Origin: Acrocarpospora catenulata
Lineage (GTDB): Bacteria > Actinomycetota > Actinomycetes > Streptosporangiales > Streptosporangiaceae
Assembly: GCF_018476525.1 (NCBI RefSeq)
Contig: NZ_JAHCST010000051.1
Span: 1-64,000, forward strand
Direction: 5' to 3'
Length of the DNA stretch: 64,000 bases
Below are positions 1 to 9,168 of the stretch, in pieces (the stretch's first letter is position 1; each line of letters starts with the position of its first letter). A model generated the notes under the pieces. It searched no databases. It was not told the origin of the DNA and saw only the letters and a list, made by a program, of their open reading frames with translations. Position numbers and translations under genes: made by a program.

Positions 1-1
1 C

Positions 2-784
2 ACCCGGACTCCGACCCCGACACCCACCCCGACCCCCACGGGGAACGCGTGGAACCCCCCGAGCAACCTGGTCCAGCCGCTCAACGAGGTGTGGAACCAC
101 GTCGAGTCCACCTACCCGAACCTCTACGGCTTCCGGAACTACATCTGGGACCAGATCATGGCCGGTAGGGGCAACATCAACTACTGCGTCCGATGGGACT
201 CCTCCGCGACGGTCACCGCGGCGCTGCGGGACCAGATCCACGCCAACCTGATCCGCATGTTCCAGAAGTGGGTCGACCAGCTCGCCGGCTGGAACGGCTG
301 GCCGTACCCGACGGTCAACGTGAAGGTCGTGGGCTGGGCGGTACGGAACAGGGCGCAGCTCCAGTGGACCGACAACTCCGTCGACATCTACGTCAACGAC
401 ATCAACGAGAACGCCCCGCAGTGCGCGCCGCCCTGCGCGCGCTTCTACCACCAGGACGGCAACTACTCGGGCTGCCCGGGCGGAGCGGCCCGCCACTACG
501 ACATGTCGCTCTGGCTGACGGCCGGGATGACCGGCGGCGCGGGCGGCGACTGGGGCCAGCGGATCGGCAGCGAGTACTACGTCAACGCGCTCGGCTCGGC
601 CAACATCCACATCCTGTTACATGAGATAGGACACGGCTACGGGCTCGACGACTTCTACGACTGGACCCCGACCGGGGCGGGCGGCTTCATCATGAAGGCG
701 GGCTCGGCCTCCCAGATCACCGAGTTCGACAAGTGGATGCTGCGCGACTGGTGGCGGCACCTCAAGAGCCGCTACGGGTACTAG
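2..784 (+). CDS. Secreted metzincin-like zinc metalloprotease, 5' end missing
   Basis: The frame is open from the window edge, so the N-terminus (export signal and probably a carbohydrate-binding domain) lies outside. It opens with a Thr-Pro repeat linker (TPTPTPTPTPT) of the kind that joins binding modules to catalytic domains in secreted actinomycete enzymes. The catalytic domain has HEIGHGYGLDD at bases 620-652, which fits HExxHxxGxxD, the zinc site with a third Asp ligand known from snapalysin-type (M7) proteases. FIMKAG downstream could be the Met-turn. Several Cys pairs suit an exported protein. A TTA leucine codon, rare in this DNA, sits directly before the zinc motif (617-619). A strong terminator follows 10 bases after the stop. 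The protease call is firm in motif; the substrate is unknown. Confidence 0.8.
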   Translation, partial: TRTPTPTPTPTPTGNAWNPPSNLVQPLNEVWNHVESTYPNLYGFRNYIWDQIMAGRGNINYCVRWDSSATVTAALRDQIHANLIRMFQKWVDQLAGWNGWPYPTVNVKVVGWAVRNRAQLQWTDNSVDIYVNDINENAPQCAPPCARFYHQDGNYSGCPGGAARHYDMSLWLTAGMTGGAGGDWGQRIGSEYYVNALGSANIHILLHEIGHGYGLDDFYDWTPTGAGGFIMKAGSASQITEFDKWMLRDWWRHLKSRYGY

Positions 785-793
785 CGGAACACG

Positions 794-827
794 CCAGGAC
801 GTTCCTTGCGATCAAGGAACGTCCTGG
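794..827. terminator. Strong hairpin terminator
   Basis: Perfect 15-bp stem (794-808 with 813-827) around a CGAT loop, between the stop of the protease gene and the converging gene at 840-1730. It is symmetrical and can serve both strands. Confidence 0.85.
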
Positions 828-839
828 TCACCCGTGTGA

Positions 840-1730
840 TCAGTCGGTGATGGCCACGATCTGCACGGAGCCGCGGCCCTTCTCCAGCAGCCAGCCCTGG
901 CCGACCCGGGACACCGCCGCCGCCCGGCCGGCCTGCTGGAACGGGGAGAACCGGTCGTAGCCCGAGATGTCGACCGCGGAAATGATCACGGTCTGCCGGG
1001 CCCCGTCGGAGAACCGGACCTGGATCACGCACCCGGGAGAGACCAGATCGCATTCGCTCGGGCGGGTGCCGAACGCGGGCCAGGTGAGCATGGCCTGGAG
1101 CTGGGTGGCGCGATAGGCCAGCCGTTCCATCAGCTCCAAGCCGCCGTCGGCCGCCAAATCGGGCAGTGACCTGCCACGGTGCCGCTTCTCCTCGATGACG
1201 GAGAGCTCCGCCTGAATTCGCTGGATGGAGTTGCGGGTGACGAACGCCCCGAGGAGGCGTGCGGCGGTCCGGCCGAAGGTGAGCTGGTGCCGGATGGCGA
1301 ACTCACGGAGGTTGTGGCACACCTCCGGCGATCTGGCCGCCGCCACTCCGAGCCGGTAGGCCCGCGCACCCCAGTCGAACCTGAGGTCCGTCGCCCTGGT
1401 GAGCCGGCGCAGTTCCCGGTTGAACTCGTGGTTCCTTTCGAAGTGGACGAGCAGATCGCCGTCGTGCAGCTCGATGGACCTCCGGAGCGGCATCCAGGAC
1501 CTTTCCCTGAGTGGTGACCTGAGCCGGCGCCCGGAACCTGTCTTCTGAAGTGGCGATTCACACCAGCGGCAGCGCGTTTTCCCGATGATCGGTAGCTCCC
1601 TTTCTTTCCGTCGGAACGGTCTATCTACCGATCCATACGCAGGGCTCAGCTCCCGCGGCTCAGCCGAACCGGACATCTTCCGAAATCTCAGGTTCTTGCC
1701 AAGAAGGATCCCTATCGTCCTGGGCGCCAC
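840..1730 (-). CDS. Zinc-ribbon-like protein with GreA/GreB-like C-terminal domain
   Basis: Up to 296 residues if the GTG at 1730 is used. About residue 53 there is CRWC followed by a Lys/Arg-rich stretch, resembling the N-terminal CxxC ribbon of small actinomycete DNA-binding proteins, but the second Cys pair expected there (YC..SCRQR in the family) is missing. The middle is helical and unrecognised. The last ~75 residues (VSPGCVIQVRF to VQIVAI, with SPFQQAGRAAAV) resemble the FKBP-like C-terminal domain of GreA/GreB elongation factors. A good Shine-Dalgarno (AAAGGGAG) lies six bases before an in-frame ATC just upstream of CRWC, with no ATG/GTG/TTG there, so the start is uncertain. It is divergent from the exported-protein gene at 1759. 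It may be a decayed or atypical family member. Confidence 0.55.
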   Translation of the reverse strand: MAPRTIGILLGKNLRFRKMSGSAEPRELSPAYGSVDRPFRRKERELPIIGKTRCRWCESPLQKTGSGRRLRSPLRERSWMPLRRSIELHDGDLLVHFERNHEFNRELRRLTRATDLRFDWGARAYRLGVAAARSPEVCHNLREFAIRHQLTFGRTAARLLGAFVTRNSIQRIQAELSVIEEKRHRGRSLPDLAADGGLELMERLAYRATQLQAMLTWPAFGTRPSECDLVSPGCVIQVRFSDGARQTVIISAVDISGYDRFSPFQQAGRAAAVSRVGQGWLLEKGRGSVQIVAITD

Positions 1731-1758
1731 ATCGGCTCACACACGAAAGGGTTCACCC

Positions 1759-2283
1759 ATGCGGCGACGCACCCTCATCCCCGCTGCGCTGGGCGCGGCT
1801 CTGGTCGGCGCGACGCTGATCAGCACTTCTCCGGCCTCCGCCACCACCAACGGCACCTGCGAAAAGGCCGGCTGGATCGGCCAGGTCCAGGGCAGACCGG
1901 CCGGTCTCAGCCCCCACTCCCGCAGCGGCGACTACTTCTGGCACGACCGGAACGGTTTCCACCTGCGCGTCACCCAGAAGCGCAGCAAGGCCCAGTCCTA
2001 CTCGGGCAAGATCACCTCGAACACCCCGATCGTCGGCTTCAGGTGGGTCAAGCTGGAGAAGCAGGACAAGGTGGAGCTGTCGGAAGACAAGCTCACGATC
2101 ACCTTCACCGTGGTGAACCACGGCCTGATCGACGGCTTCGACTTCAAGACCTCCTGCGCCGACACCCTCACCGTCTCCGACCTGACGATCAACGGCAACC
2201 CGCTGCCGACCGGCAAGGTCTACCTGGGCAAGCACCGCAGGCACCCGGCCTCGATCCCGTTCACGGTGCACCGTAGGGCCTAA
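1759..2283 (+). CDS. Small exported protein, function unknown
   Basis: 174 residues. Start ATG 1759 is preceded by GAAAGGG. The N-terminus MRRRTLIP... has an arginine head, an Ala/Val-rich core and an ASA cleavage site before TTNGTCEK, a classical Sec signal peptide. Two Cys residues in the mature protein could form a disulfide. The mature part is polar, beta-strand-like and lacks any enzyme motif I recognise. It lies 60 bases ahead of the two-component pair, which is translated from its own ribosome site. Role unknown. Confidence 0.75.
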   Translation: MRRRTLIPAALGAALVGATLISTSPASATTNGTCEKAGWIGQVQGRPAGLSPHSRSGDYFWHDRNGFHLRVTQKRSKAQSYSGKITSNTPIVGFRWVKLEKQDKVELSEDKLTITFTVVNHGLIDGFDFKTSCADTLTVSDLTINGNPLPTGKVYLGKHRRHPASIPFTVHRRA

Positions 2284-2343
2284 ACTGCCAGGTCCGGCCG
2301 TGGCCCCCGTACTATGCCGGGCCACGGCTGGAGGAGGAAGCAG

Positions 2344-3036
2344 ATGGGCGCACACCGGATTCTGGTGGTGGACGACGACCCGGCGATCCTGCGAGTGCTC
2401 CGGCGCGGGCTTACCTTGGAGGGTTTCTCCGTGGAGGCCGCCGGCAGCGGCCATACCGCAGTGGATATCGCCGGTCGGGTCGATGCCATCGTCCTGGACG
2501 TCTCGATGCCCGGCATGTCGGGCATCGAGGTGTGCGCCGAACTGCGCCGCCGCGGTTCCGAGGTGCCGATCCTGATGTTGTCGGCCCTGGACGAGGTGGC
2601 CGACCGCGTGGCCGGCCTGACGGCGGGGGCCGACGACTACATGGTCAAGCCTTTCGACCTGACCGAGCTGGCGCTGCGGCTGCGGGCCCTGCTGCGCAGG
2701 TCCGGCGCCACCGCCGCGGGGGCCGTCGGCTCGGCCATCAGGGTCGGCGACCTGGTCCTGGACGTAGACGGCCGCGACGCGGTCTTCGGCGGCAGGACGC
2801 TGGTCCTGACCAGGCGCGAGTTCGACCTGCTCGAGGTGCTGGCCAGGAACGCCGGCATCGTCCTGTCCCGCGAGGTGCTGCTGGAACGGGTCTGGGGTTA
2901 CGACTTCGCGGTCACCCACAACGCGGTCGAGACGTTCATCGGCTACCTGCGCCGCAAGCTGGAGGCCGCCGGCGAGCCGCGCATCCTGGAGACGGTCAGG
3001 GGCGTGGGCTACGTCCTGCGGGGCCGTCCGTCATGA
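2344..3036 (+). CDS. OmpR/PhoB-family response regulator
   Basis: 230 residues; ATG 2344 follows GGAGGAGGAAG. The receiver domain (1-120) has the acidic pocket VVDDD, phosphoacceptor Asp52 in VLDVSMPGMSG, and the conserved Lys in MVKPFD. The C-terminal winged helix (about 135-228) has the recognition region NAVETFIGYLRRKL and ends VRGVGYVLRG, as in OmpR proteins. Its stop overlaps the kinase start (ATGA, 3033-3036), so the two are translationally coupled. The target genes are not shown by the sequence; the CBM2 glycosidase directly downstream is a candidate. Confidence 0.95.
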   Translation: MGAHRILVVDDDPAILRVLRRGLTLEGFSVEAAGSGHTAVDIAGRVDAIVLDVSMPGMSGIEVCAELRRRGSEVPILMLSALDEVADRVAGLTAGADDYMVKPFDLTELALRLRALLRRSGATAAGAVGSAIRVGDLVLDVDGRDAVFGGRTLVLTRREFDLLEVLARNAGIVLSREVLLERVWGYDFAVTHNAVETFIGYLRRKLEAAGEPRILETVRGVGYVLRGRPS

Positions 3037-4454
3037 GGCTGTCGACCCGGTTCGCCCTGTGCGTGGCCATCGTGGTCCCGTTGCTGGTCGGCCTGTCGGG
3101 CCTGCTGGTCGTCCGCCTGTCGGCCGACGATCTGCGCGCTGGGCGTGATTTGCGGCTGGTCCAGCGCGTACAGGCCCTCAAACCGCTCGCCCTGACGTAC
3201 GCCCAGCGCGAGGGCGCCCCCGCCCGCGCGGCCAGGACTCGCATCACGGCGACCACCGGCCAGACGGCGGAGGGCGTCTACGTGGCCCCCGCCAGGGGCG
3301 AAGCGCTGATCATGGGTACCGTCCCGGCGTCCCTGCCCCCGCCGGAGCCCGGCCCCGCGACCTCGCCGGACGGCGCCTGGCGTTACGCGAGCACCACCCT
3401 GGGCGTCAACGGCAGGCGGGGCCGCCTCTGGGTCTTCGAACAGGAGGCCCCGCTGGCCGACCAGATCTCCCACCTGTACCGCAGGCACCTGATCGTGACG
3501 CTGATCGCCCTGGTGGTCGGCGCCGCGGCGGGCCTGGCCCTCGGCCGTTTCGCGCTGCGCCCGCTCACCCGCCTGACGAAGGACGCGGCGGCCGTGGACG
3601 TACGCAACGGGGAGGGCCGCCTCACCCGCCACTCGCGTGTGCCGGAGATCGACGAGCTGGCCGGCCTGGTGAACGGCATCCTGGACCGCCGCGACGAGGC
3701 CGTGCACCGGACCGCGGAGGCCCTGGACACGGCCAGCGCCTTCGCCGCGACCGCCGCCCACGAACTGCGCACCCCGTTGACGAGCATGGGCGCCAACATC
3801 GCCCTGCTGAAATATCCCAACCTGCCGCCGGAGGACCGCGAGGAGGTCATCCGCGACCTGGCCGGCGAGCAGGCCCGCGTGGAACGCCTGATCACCATGC
3901 TGCGGCAGCTGGCCAGGGGCGAGCTGATGGAACCCGAGTCGCTGACCGAGGTCGATCTGGCGGGCCTGAGCGGAGTGGCCGTGAAGGAGGCCACCCGCCG
4001 CCACCCGCACGCGCGGATCGTCGCCCACCTGCCCGACGAGGCGATGGTCCGCGGCTGGCCCGAGGGCCTGCGCATGATCGTCGACAACCTCCTGGACAAC
4101 GCGGCCGTGCACGGCGTCGGCCCGCTGGGCACCGTACGCATCGACCTGACGGTGCGGGTGGAGGGCACCTTCGCCCTCCTGCGGGTCGCCGACGACGGTC
4201 CCGGCATGCCCCCGGAGATCCACCAGGAGGCCTTCAACCGCTTCAGCCGCCGGGCCGGCAGCCCCGGCTCCGGCCTGGGCCTCACCCTGATCCACCAGCA
4301 GGTCGTCCTGCACGGCGGCAAGGTGGAGATCGAGCCCCGGTCCCAGGCCCGCCCCGGCACGGGTCTGTCGGTGTTGGTGCAGCTGCCCGTCTCCTGGCGC
4401 CCGGACGGCCCCAGCGACGGCCTGTCCTGGTTGTCGGCGCACCGGAAACCCTAG
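3033..4454 (+). CDS. Membrane sensor histidine kinase, partner of the upstream regulator
   Basis: 473 residues. A membrane segment at 9-28, an extracytoplasmic loop of about 120 residues, a second segment near 153-174, a HAMP-like linker, then a HisKA domain with AAHELRTPLT (His243). The ATP-binding domain shows the N box DNLLDNAAVH, G1 VADDGPGMP and G2 GSGLGLTL. Size and order are standard for kinases paired with OmpR regulators. The loop is Pro/Ala-rich with no known ligand fold. It shares four bases with the regulator gene and probably one promoter. Confidence 0.95.
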   Translation: MRLSTRFALCVAIVVPLLVGLSGLLVVRLSADDLRAGRDLRLVQRVQALKPLALTYAQREGAPARAARTRITATTGQTAEGVYVAPARGEALIMGTVPASLPPPEPGPATSPDGAWRYASTTLGVNGRRGRLWVFEQEAPLADQISHLYRRHLIVTLIALVVGAAAGLALGRFALRPLTRLTKDAAAVDVRNGEGRLTRHSRVPEIDELAGLVNGILDRRDEAVHRTAEALDTASAFAATAAHELRTPLTSMGANIALLKYPNLPPEDREEVIRDLAGEQARVERLITMLRQLARGELMEPESLTEVDLAGLSGVAVKEATRRHPHARIVAHLPDEAMVRGWPEGLRMIVDNLLDNAAVHGVGPLGTVRIDLTVRVEGTFALLRVADDGPGMPPEIHQEAFNRFSRRAGSPGSGLGLTLIHQQVVLHGGKVEIEPRSQARPGTGLSVLVQLPVSWRPDGPSDGLSWLSAHRKP

Positions 4455-4572
4455 ATCGTTTGAAACTTTCACCCCCAGTTGACGGGGGGCGCGGTGGCCC
4501 CGCAGGATCATGGTGCCTCTTGGTCAGGAGGGGGCGTCGAGTCAATGCCGCAACCCCTGGTGAGGTGTGCCG

Positions 4573-6615
4573 ATGCCGAAAGTCCCGTTACGTGCCGCGT
4601 CCGCCGTTGTGCTGACGCTGGCCGTCCTGAATGTTCCCGTGGCGTACGCCGACGAGGTCACCCCGATTCCGGTGACCGTCAACGCGCGCGCCGCCCTCGC
4701 CGCCGTCCCGGAAACCGGAATCGGCACCAACCACGCGATCTGGGACACCCATCTGGGGAGTAACGACACCGCGGACCGGCTCAAGGACGCGGGCGTCAAG
4801 CTGCTGCGTTACCCGGGCGGCTCGTACTCCGACATCTACCACTGGGCCGACCACACCGCCCCCGGCGGGTACGTCGCCCCCAACACCGATTTCGACACCT
4901 TCATCCGCGGCGCCCAGCGAACCGGAGCGCAGGCGATGGTGACCGCCAACTACGGCACCGGCACGGCCGCGGAGGCCGCCGCCTGGGTCCGCTACGCCAA
5001 CGTCACCAAGGGCTACGGCGTCAAGTACTGGGAGATCGGCAACGAGAACTACGGCAACGGCCACTACGGGGCCGACTGGGAGGCCGACAACCACGCCGAC
5101 AAGAGCCCCGCGGAGTACGCGCGCAACCTCGTCGCGTACGCCGACGCGATGAAGGCCGTGGACCCGACCATCAAGATCGGCGCCGTGCTGACCACCTCCG
5201 CCAACTGGCCTGACGGCCTGGTCGGGGGCGGCGACGCCGGCACCTGGAACAAGGTCGTGCTCTCGGCGGCCGGATCGAAGATCGACTTCGTGATCCTGCA
5301 CTGGTACCCGGGCGCCTTCGACAAGGCCAACCAGATCTCCGACATGATCTACCTCACCCGCAGGCAGATCGCCGCGTACGCCGGACCCGGCGCCGACCGG
5401 ATCGGGATCGCGATGACCGAGTTCAACACCGGGACCAGCAGCGGTGGCACCAACACCCAGCCCGGTGCGCTGGCCGCCGCCGACGCGTACGCGACGCTGC
5501 TGGCCAACGGCGTGTTCTCGGTCGACTGGTGGAACGTGCGCAACGGCATCGGCAACGTCACGCAAGTCGCCGGATACACCGACTACGGCGACTTCGGCCT
5601 GCTGTCGAGCGGGACGTGCACCTCCGACGGCAGCGTCTGCGAGCCCGCGCTGAACACCCCCTTCGCGCCGTACTACGCGCTCCAGATGATGAGCAAGTTC
5701 GCCCGCCCCGGCGACCAGTTCATCCGCGCCGCCGCCACCGGCCAGCCCAACATCGCCACGCACGCCGTCCGCCGTGCCAACGGGGACCTGGCGGTCCTGC
5801 TGATCAACACCTCGGCCGACACGTCCTACCCGGTCACGATCGGCTACTCCGGCTTCAGCCCGGCCGCGGGGGCGCCCACCGTACTGACCCACACCAACGG
5901 CGCCGCCGGCATCACCAGCACGACCGCGGGAAGCGCCACCAGCAGGACGCTGCCGCCGCTCTCGATGACCACCGTCATCGTGCGCCCCGCCACCGTACCC
6001 ACCGGGCTGCCGGGCGCGCCGGGCCAGCCGACGGTCTCCAACGTGACGGACAAGACCGCCACGATCTCCTGGCCGGCCGCCACCGCCGGCACCCGCCCGA
6101 TCGCGAAGTACGAGGTGCACCGCCAGAACGGGGCCATCAACGAGCAACTCGGTGAGACCACCGGCACCTCGTTCACCGTGAGCAACCTCAACCCGGGCAC
6201 CCGCTACACCGTCAACGTGATCGCCCGCGACAGCGGCGGCGGCGCGTCACCCGCCTCCCTGCCGCTCACCTTCACCACCGGCACCCCCGCCGCCAGTTCC
6301 TGCACGGTACGCCTGACCAACCAGGCCGACTGGGGCAACGGATACGTCGGCGGGATCGACATCACCAACAACGGCGCCCCCATGAACGGCTGGACTCTGA
6401 ACTTCGCCTGGCCCCGGTCCTGGCAGAGCCTGGGCAGCGGCTGGAGCGCCGTCTGGACCGAAACCGGCTCGAACGTCAAGGTCGTCAACGAACCCAGCAA
6501 CCCCTCACTCGCCACCGGCGCGACCGCCACGATCGGTTACGTCGGCAACTACAACGGCCCGAACGTGCTCCCTGCCGTCTTCACCCTGAACGGCACCGTC
6601 TGCACGACGCTGTAA
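4573..6615 (+). CDS. Secreted clan GH-A glycosidase with FN3 and CBM2 domains
   Basis: 680 residues from ATG 4573 (GAGG seven bases upstream; a GTG at 4567 is too close to it). A signal peptide ends near VAYADE. The catalytic domain (about 30-470) has WEIGNENYG, matching the acid/base Glu strand of arabinofuranosidase-like clan GH-A enzymes (GH51/GH39 type), and AMTEFNTG as the likely nucleophile strand. An FN3 domain (about 475-565, PGAPGQPTVSNV...) and a C-terminal family 2 carbohydrate-binding module with paired Cys and surface Trp residues (about 570-680) follow. It is likely extracellular and attacks plant cell-wall arabinan or xylan side chains; the exact family and substrate are inference. 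Confidence 0.85.
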   Translation: MPKVPLRAASAVVLTLAVLNVPVAYADEVTPIPVTVNARAALAAVPETGIGTNHAIWDTHLGSNDTADRLKDAGVKLLRYPGGSYSDIYHWADHTAPGGYVAPNTDFDTFIRGAQRTGAQAMVTANYGTGTAAEAAAWVRYANVTKGYGVKYWEIGNENYGNGHYGADWEADNHADKSPAEYARNLVAYADAMKAVDPTIKIGAVLTTSANWPDGLVGGGDAGTWNKVVLSAAGSKIDFVILHWYPGAFDKANQISDMIYLTRRQIAAYAGPGADRIGIAMTEFNTGTSSGGTNTQPGALAAADAYATLLANGVFSVDWWNVRNGIGNVTQVAGYTDYGDFGLLSSGTCTSDGSVCEPALNTPFAPYYALQMMSKFARPGDQFIRAAATGQPNIATHAVRRANGDLAVLLINTSADTSYPVTIGYSGFSPAAGAPTVLTHTNGAAGITSTTAGSATSRTLPPLSMTTVIVRPATVPTGLPGAPGQPTVSNVTDKTATISWPAATAGTRPIAKYEVHRQNGAINEQLGETTGTSFTVSNLNPGTRYTVNVIARDSGGGASPASLPLTFTTGTPAASSCTVRLTNQADWGNGYVGGIDITNNGAPMNGWTLNFAWPRSWQSLGSGWSAVWTETGSNVKVVNEPSNPSLATGATATIGYVGNYNGPNVLPAVFTLNGTVCTTL

Positions 6616-6621
6616 AACCCC

Positions 6622-6654
6622 TTCCGGGGACGTCCTGTGCGGACGTCCCCGGAA
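6622..6654. terminator. Hairpin terminator after the glycosidase gene
   Basis: Perfect 14-bp stem (6622-6635 with 6641-6654), loop TGTGC, six bases past the glycosidase stop and 22 bases before the next start, insulating that gene. Confidence 0.85.
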
Positions 6655-6676
6655 AGTCCGCTGTATTCTTCGGCGA

Positions 6677-9112
6677 ATGCGGGCTTTATCACCCCCGAAT
6701 GATTGGACCCCGTCTGAGCGGCGGCTCTGGAGCGCATTCCGCCAAGGCACGCAACTCGACCTGGAAGGACCGAATCCGGTATCGGGTGAACCCGGCGACG
6801 AGTACTGGGGGCCGGAACGAATCATCCGCGCGGAAGCCATCTGCCACCTGCTCCTGCACGGCCCCGAGCAACTCCCCGGCAAACCCGCCCGGCTCATCCT
6901 CAAGGGCACCCGGATATCCGGCTGGCTCGACGCCGGATGCGCCGAACTGGATTCGTTCCTCTTCATCGAGTGTGTCTTCGACCGGACACCCTTTCTGAAC
7001 GACGCGAGGGCACAGTTCATCGGCTTCACCAACTGCCGGCTGCCGGGCCTGGACGCGGAACGGATCAGGTCGGGCCCGGTGTGGCTGAGTGACAACCGGC
7101 TTCTCGGACCCATCCACATGGAGGACGCCGAGATAGGCGGGGATCTCCGTATCAATGGATCGACGATCGACGCGGGGCAGGGTAACTCGGCCGTCACGCT
7201 CAATGGCGCGCACCTCGCCGGTGATCTCGACATCCGCGGTGCTCGTATCACCGGGCAGCTCAGCATGGCCACCGTACGGATCGACGGCGATCTGCTGCTG
7301 ACCAACGCCGGCATCGCCAAACCGGGTGACTGGGCACTCTATGCGCCCAAGCTCACCGTCGGCGCCTCCATCATCGGAAACTCGGGCGTGCAGGTGACGG
7401 GCGGCCTGTTCCTGGAAGGCGCCACCGCCGGCGGAGCCGTGCTGCTGGACCGCATAGAGGTGTCACGGCCCCTGGAGACCGCGCTCCATCTCGACCACTG
7501 CCGGTTCGCGCTGGATTTCAAGTGCGACGACGCCCGTATCCACGGCACGGTGCAACTCCACCAGTTGGTGTCCGGCTGTCAGGTCAGCCTGCAGCGCACC
7601 AGGGTCAGCGACGTGAAGAAGAACGAGAACGCCGTCAACGCCGACCATCTTGAAGTCGGTGGATCCGCGTACTTCGCCGACGTCGACCTGGCCGGGCCCC
7701 TTTCCCTGCATGGCGCCAGGATCGACTGCAGTCTCTCCATCGCGGGCGCCAAGCTGTCCGCCCCCGCCACGGCGGCGGCATTCAACGCCGACGGCGCGCG
7801 CGTCGGCAACCATTTCATCGCCAAGAACTGCACCTCGGACGGCGCGGTCATCCTGACCGCCATCCAGATCGACGGCAACGCGAACTTCATCGACGCCACC
7901 ATCACCAACGGCTCGGCCACCGCCCTGGACCTGCGTCGCTCCGTCATCAAAGGATCCCTGGCGGTCACCGGCTCCTTCGCCGCCACCGGCTCGGTCAAGC
8001 TCGTCGACGCCACCCTCGGCGTCGACATCAGGCTGACCGACGCCACACTGAACAACCCGCGCGGCAGAGCCCTGGCCGCCTCCGGTATGCGCGTCGCCGG
8101 CGACTTCATCGCGGACCGTTGCACCGTGCAAGGGCTGGTCGATCTGCCGAGCAGCGTGGTCGACGGCGACCTCCGGTTCGTGGACGCCACCCTGGCGGGT
8201 GTCAGCGCCGACGAGTCGTCCCGCGGCTTCGCGGTGGACGTCAAGGGTGAATGGCGCGGCCTGGCGCTGCGCTGCACGGGCTCACGGATAGCCGGCGACC
8301 TCGACTTACGCGGCGCCCGGCTGGAGCGCGAGCTGGTGATGGACAGTGCGAGCGTGAGCCGTACCGTCCGCCTCGAAGGCACTCATCTCGCCACCGAGGG
8401 CCGGTCCGTGCTGCGGGCCGACGGGCTGACCGCCGAGACGCTGGTGTTGCGGCCCGCCGCCCTGCCCGTCCGCGCTGTCTCGCTGGCGTCGGCGAACGTT
8501 CAGGAGTTGGCCGATGGAGCCACCTCCTGGCCTGTGGCGGCGCCCATCAACATCTCGGGTTTCCACTACGAACGGCTCGACTCCGACCTTCCCGTGGCCG
8601 AGCGCCTGGTGTGGCTCGAACGCGCCACGCCGACCTACGCGGCCGGGCCGTACGAGAAGCTGGCCGCCTGCCTGGAACTGGCCGGCCAGAACGCTGACGC
8701 CCGGGTGGTACGCCTGGCTTCGATCCGGCGGTCGCACCAGTCCAAGAACCTGATGATCCGGCTGTGGGGCGGCCTGCAGGACGCGGTCATCGGGTACGGC
8801 TACGCGCCCGGCCGTGCCCTCGCCATCTTCGCGTTGTTGCTGGTGGGAGCGGGCATCTGGTTCTCCCTCGGGATAGCCGACTGCCTGCCCGCGAGCCCCG
8901 GGTTGTGCCCGGTCAAGGCCGACGAACACCCCACCTGGGATCCGTGGCTGTACTCCCTCGACCTGCTGATACCGCTGATCGATCTCGGGCACGAGAAAGC
9001 CTGGGACCCGCTCGGCGCGTCCAAGGTGGTCACGATGGTGCTCGTCATGAGCGGCTGGGTGCTCACCACCACGATGATCGCCGCCGCTGGCCGTACGCTC
9101 CGCCGAACCTAG
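6677..9112 (+). CDS. Large beta-helix repeat protein with C-terminal membrane helices
   Basis: 811 residues. From about 80 to 610 it is built of short imperfect repeats of the type GDLDIRGARI, GDLRINGSTI and GDLLLTNAGI, the pattern of a right-handed beta-helix (pentapeptide- or bactofilin-like). Residues about 715-735 (ALAIFALLLVGAGIWFSLG) and 785-805 (VVTMVLVMSGWVLTTTMIAA) are membrane helices. There is no signal peptide, so the repeat domain is probably cytoplasmic and tethered at its C-terminus. Similar actinomycete proteins are sometimes labelled membrane-associated oxidoreductases, but no cofactor motif is visible here. One in-frame TTA codon occurs at 8306. Function unknown; scaffolding is a guess. 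Confidence 0.75.
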   Translation: MRALSPPNDWTPSERRLWSAFRQGTQLDLEGPNPVSGEPGDEYWGPERIIRAEAICHLLLHGPEQLPGKPARLILKGTRISGWLDAGCAELDSFLFIECVFDRTPFLNDARAQFIGFTNCRLPGLDAERIRSGPVWLSDNRLLGPIHMEDAEIGGDLRINGSTIDAGQGNSAVTLNGAHLAGDLDIRGARITGQLSMATVRIDGDLLLTNAGIAKPGDWALYAPKLTVGASIIGNSGVQVTGGLFLEGATAGGAVLLDRIEVSRPLETALHLDHCRFALDFKCDDARIHGTVQLHQLVSGCQVSLQRTRVSDVKKNENAVNADHLEVGGSAYFADVDLAGPLSLHGARIDCSLSIAGAKLSAPATAAAFNADGARVGNHFIAKNCTSDGAVILTAIQIDGNANFIDATITNGSATALDLRRSVIKGSLAVTGSFAATGSVKLVDATLGVDIRLTDATLNNPRGRALAASGMRVAGDFIADRCTVQGLVDLPSSVVDGDLRFVDATLAGVSADESSRGFAVDVKGEWRGLALRCTGSRIAGDLDLRGARLERELVMDSASVSRTVRLEGTHLATEGRSVLRADGLTAETLVLRPAALPVRAVSLASANVQELADGATSWPVAAPINISGFHYERLDSDLPVAERLVWLERATPTYAAGPYEKLAACLELAGQNADARVVRLASIRRSHQSKNLMIRLWGGLQDAVIGYGYAPGRALAIFALLLVGAGIWFSLGIADCLPASPGLCPVKADEHPTWDPWLYSLDLLIPLIDLGHEKAWDPLGASKVVTMVLVMSGWVLTTTMIAAAGRTLRRT

Positions 9113-9168
9113 GCCAATCGCCTCCGCAAAGTATCCCAAGTGTGACGCTATCTCTTTAAAGTGATCAC

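Noticed and set aside
1753-2919. 388-codon open frame on the minus strand
   Set aside because: Antisense to the exported-protein and response-regulator genes; Gln/His/Gly-rich composition typical of a high-GC shadow frame.
3009-4511. 500-codon open frame antisense to the sensor kinase
   Set aside because: Low-complexity, no motifs, and the kinase on the plus strand has all its catalytic boxes.
4588-6147. 519-codon open frame antisense to the glycosidase
   Set aside because: Val/Gly/Arg-rich shadow; the plus strand carries signal peptide, catalytic and binding domains.
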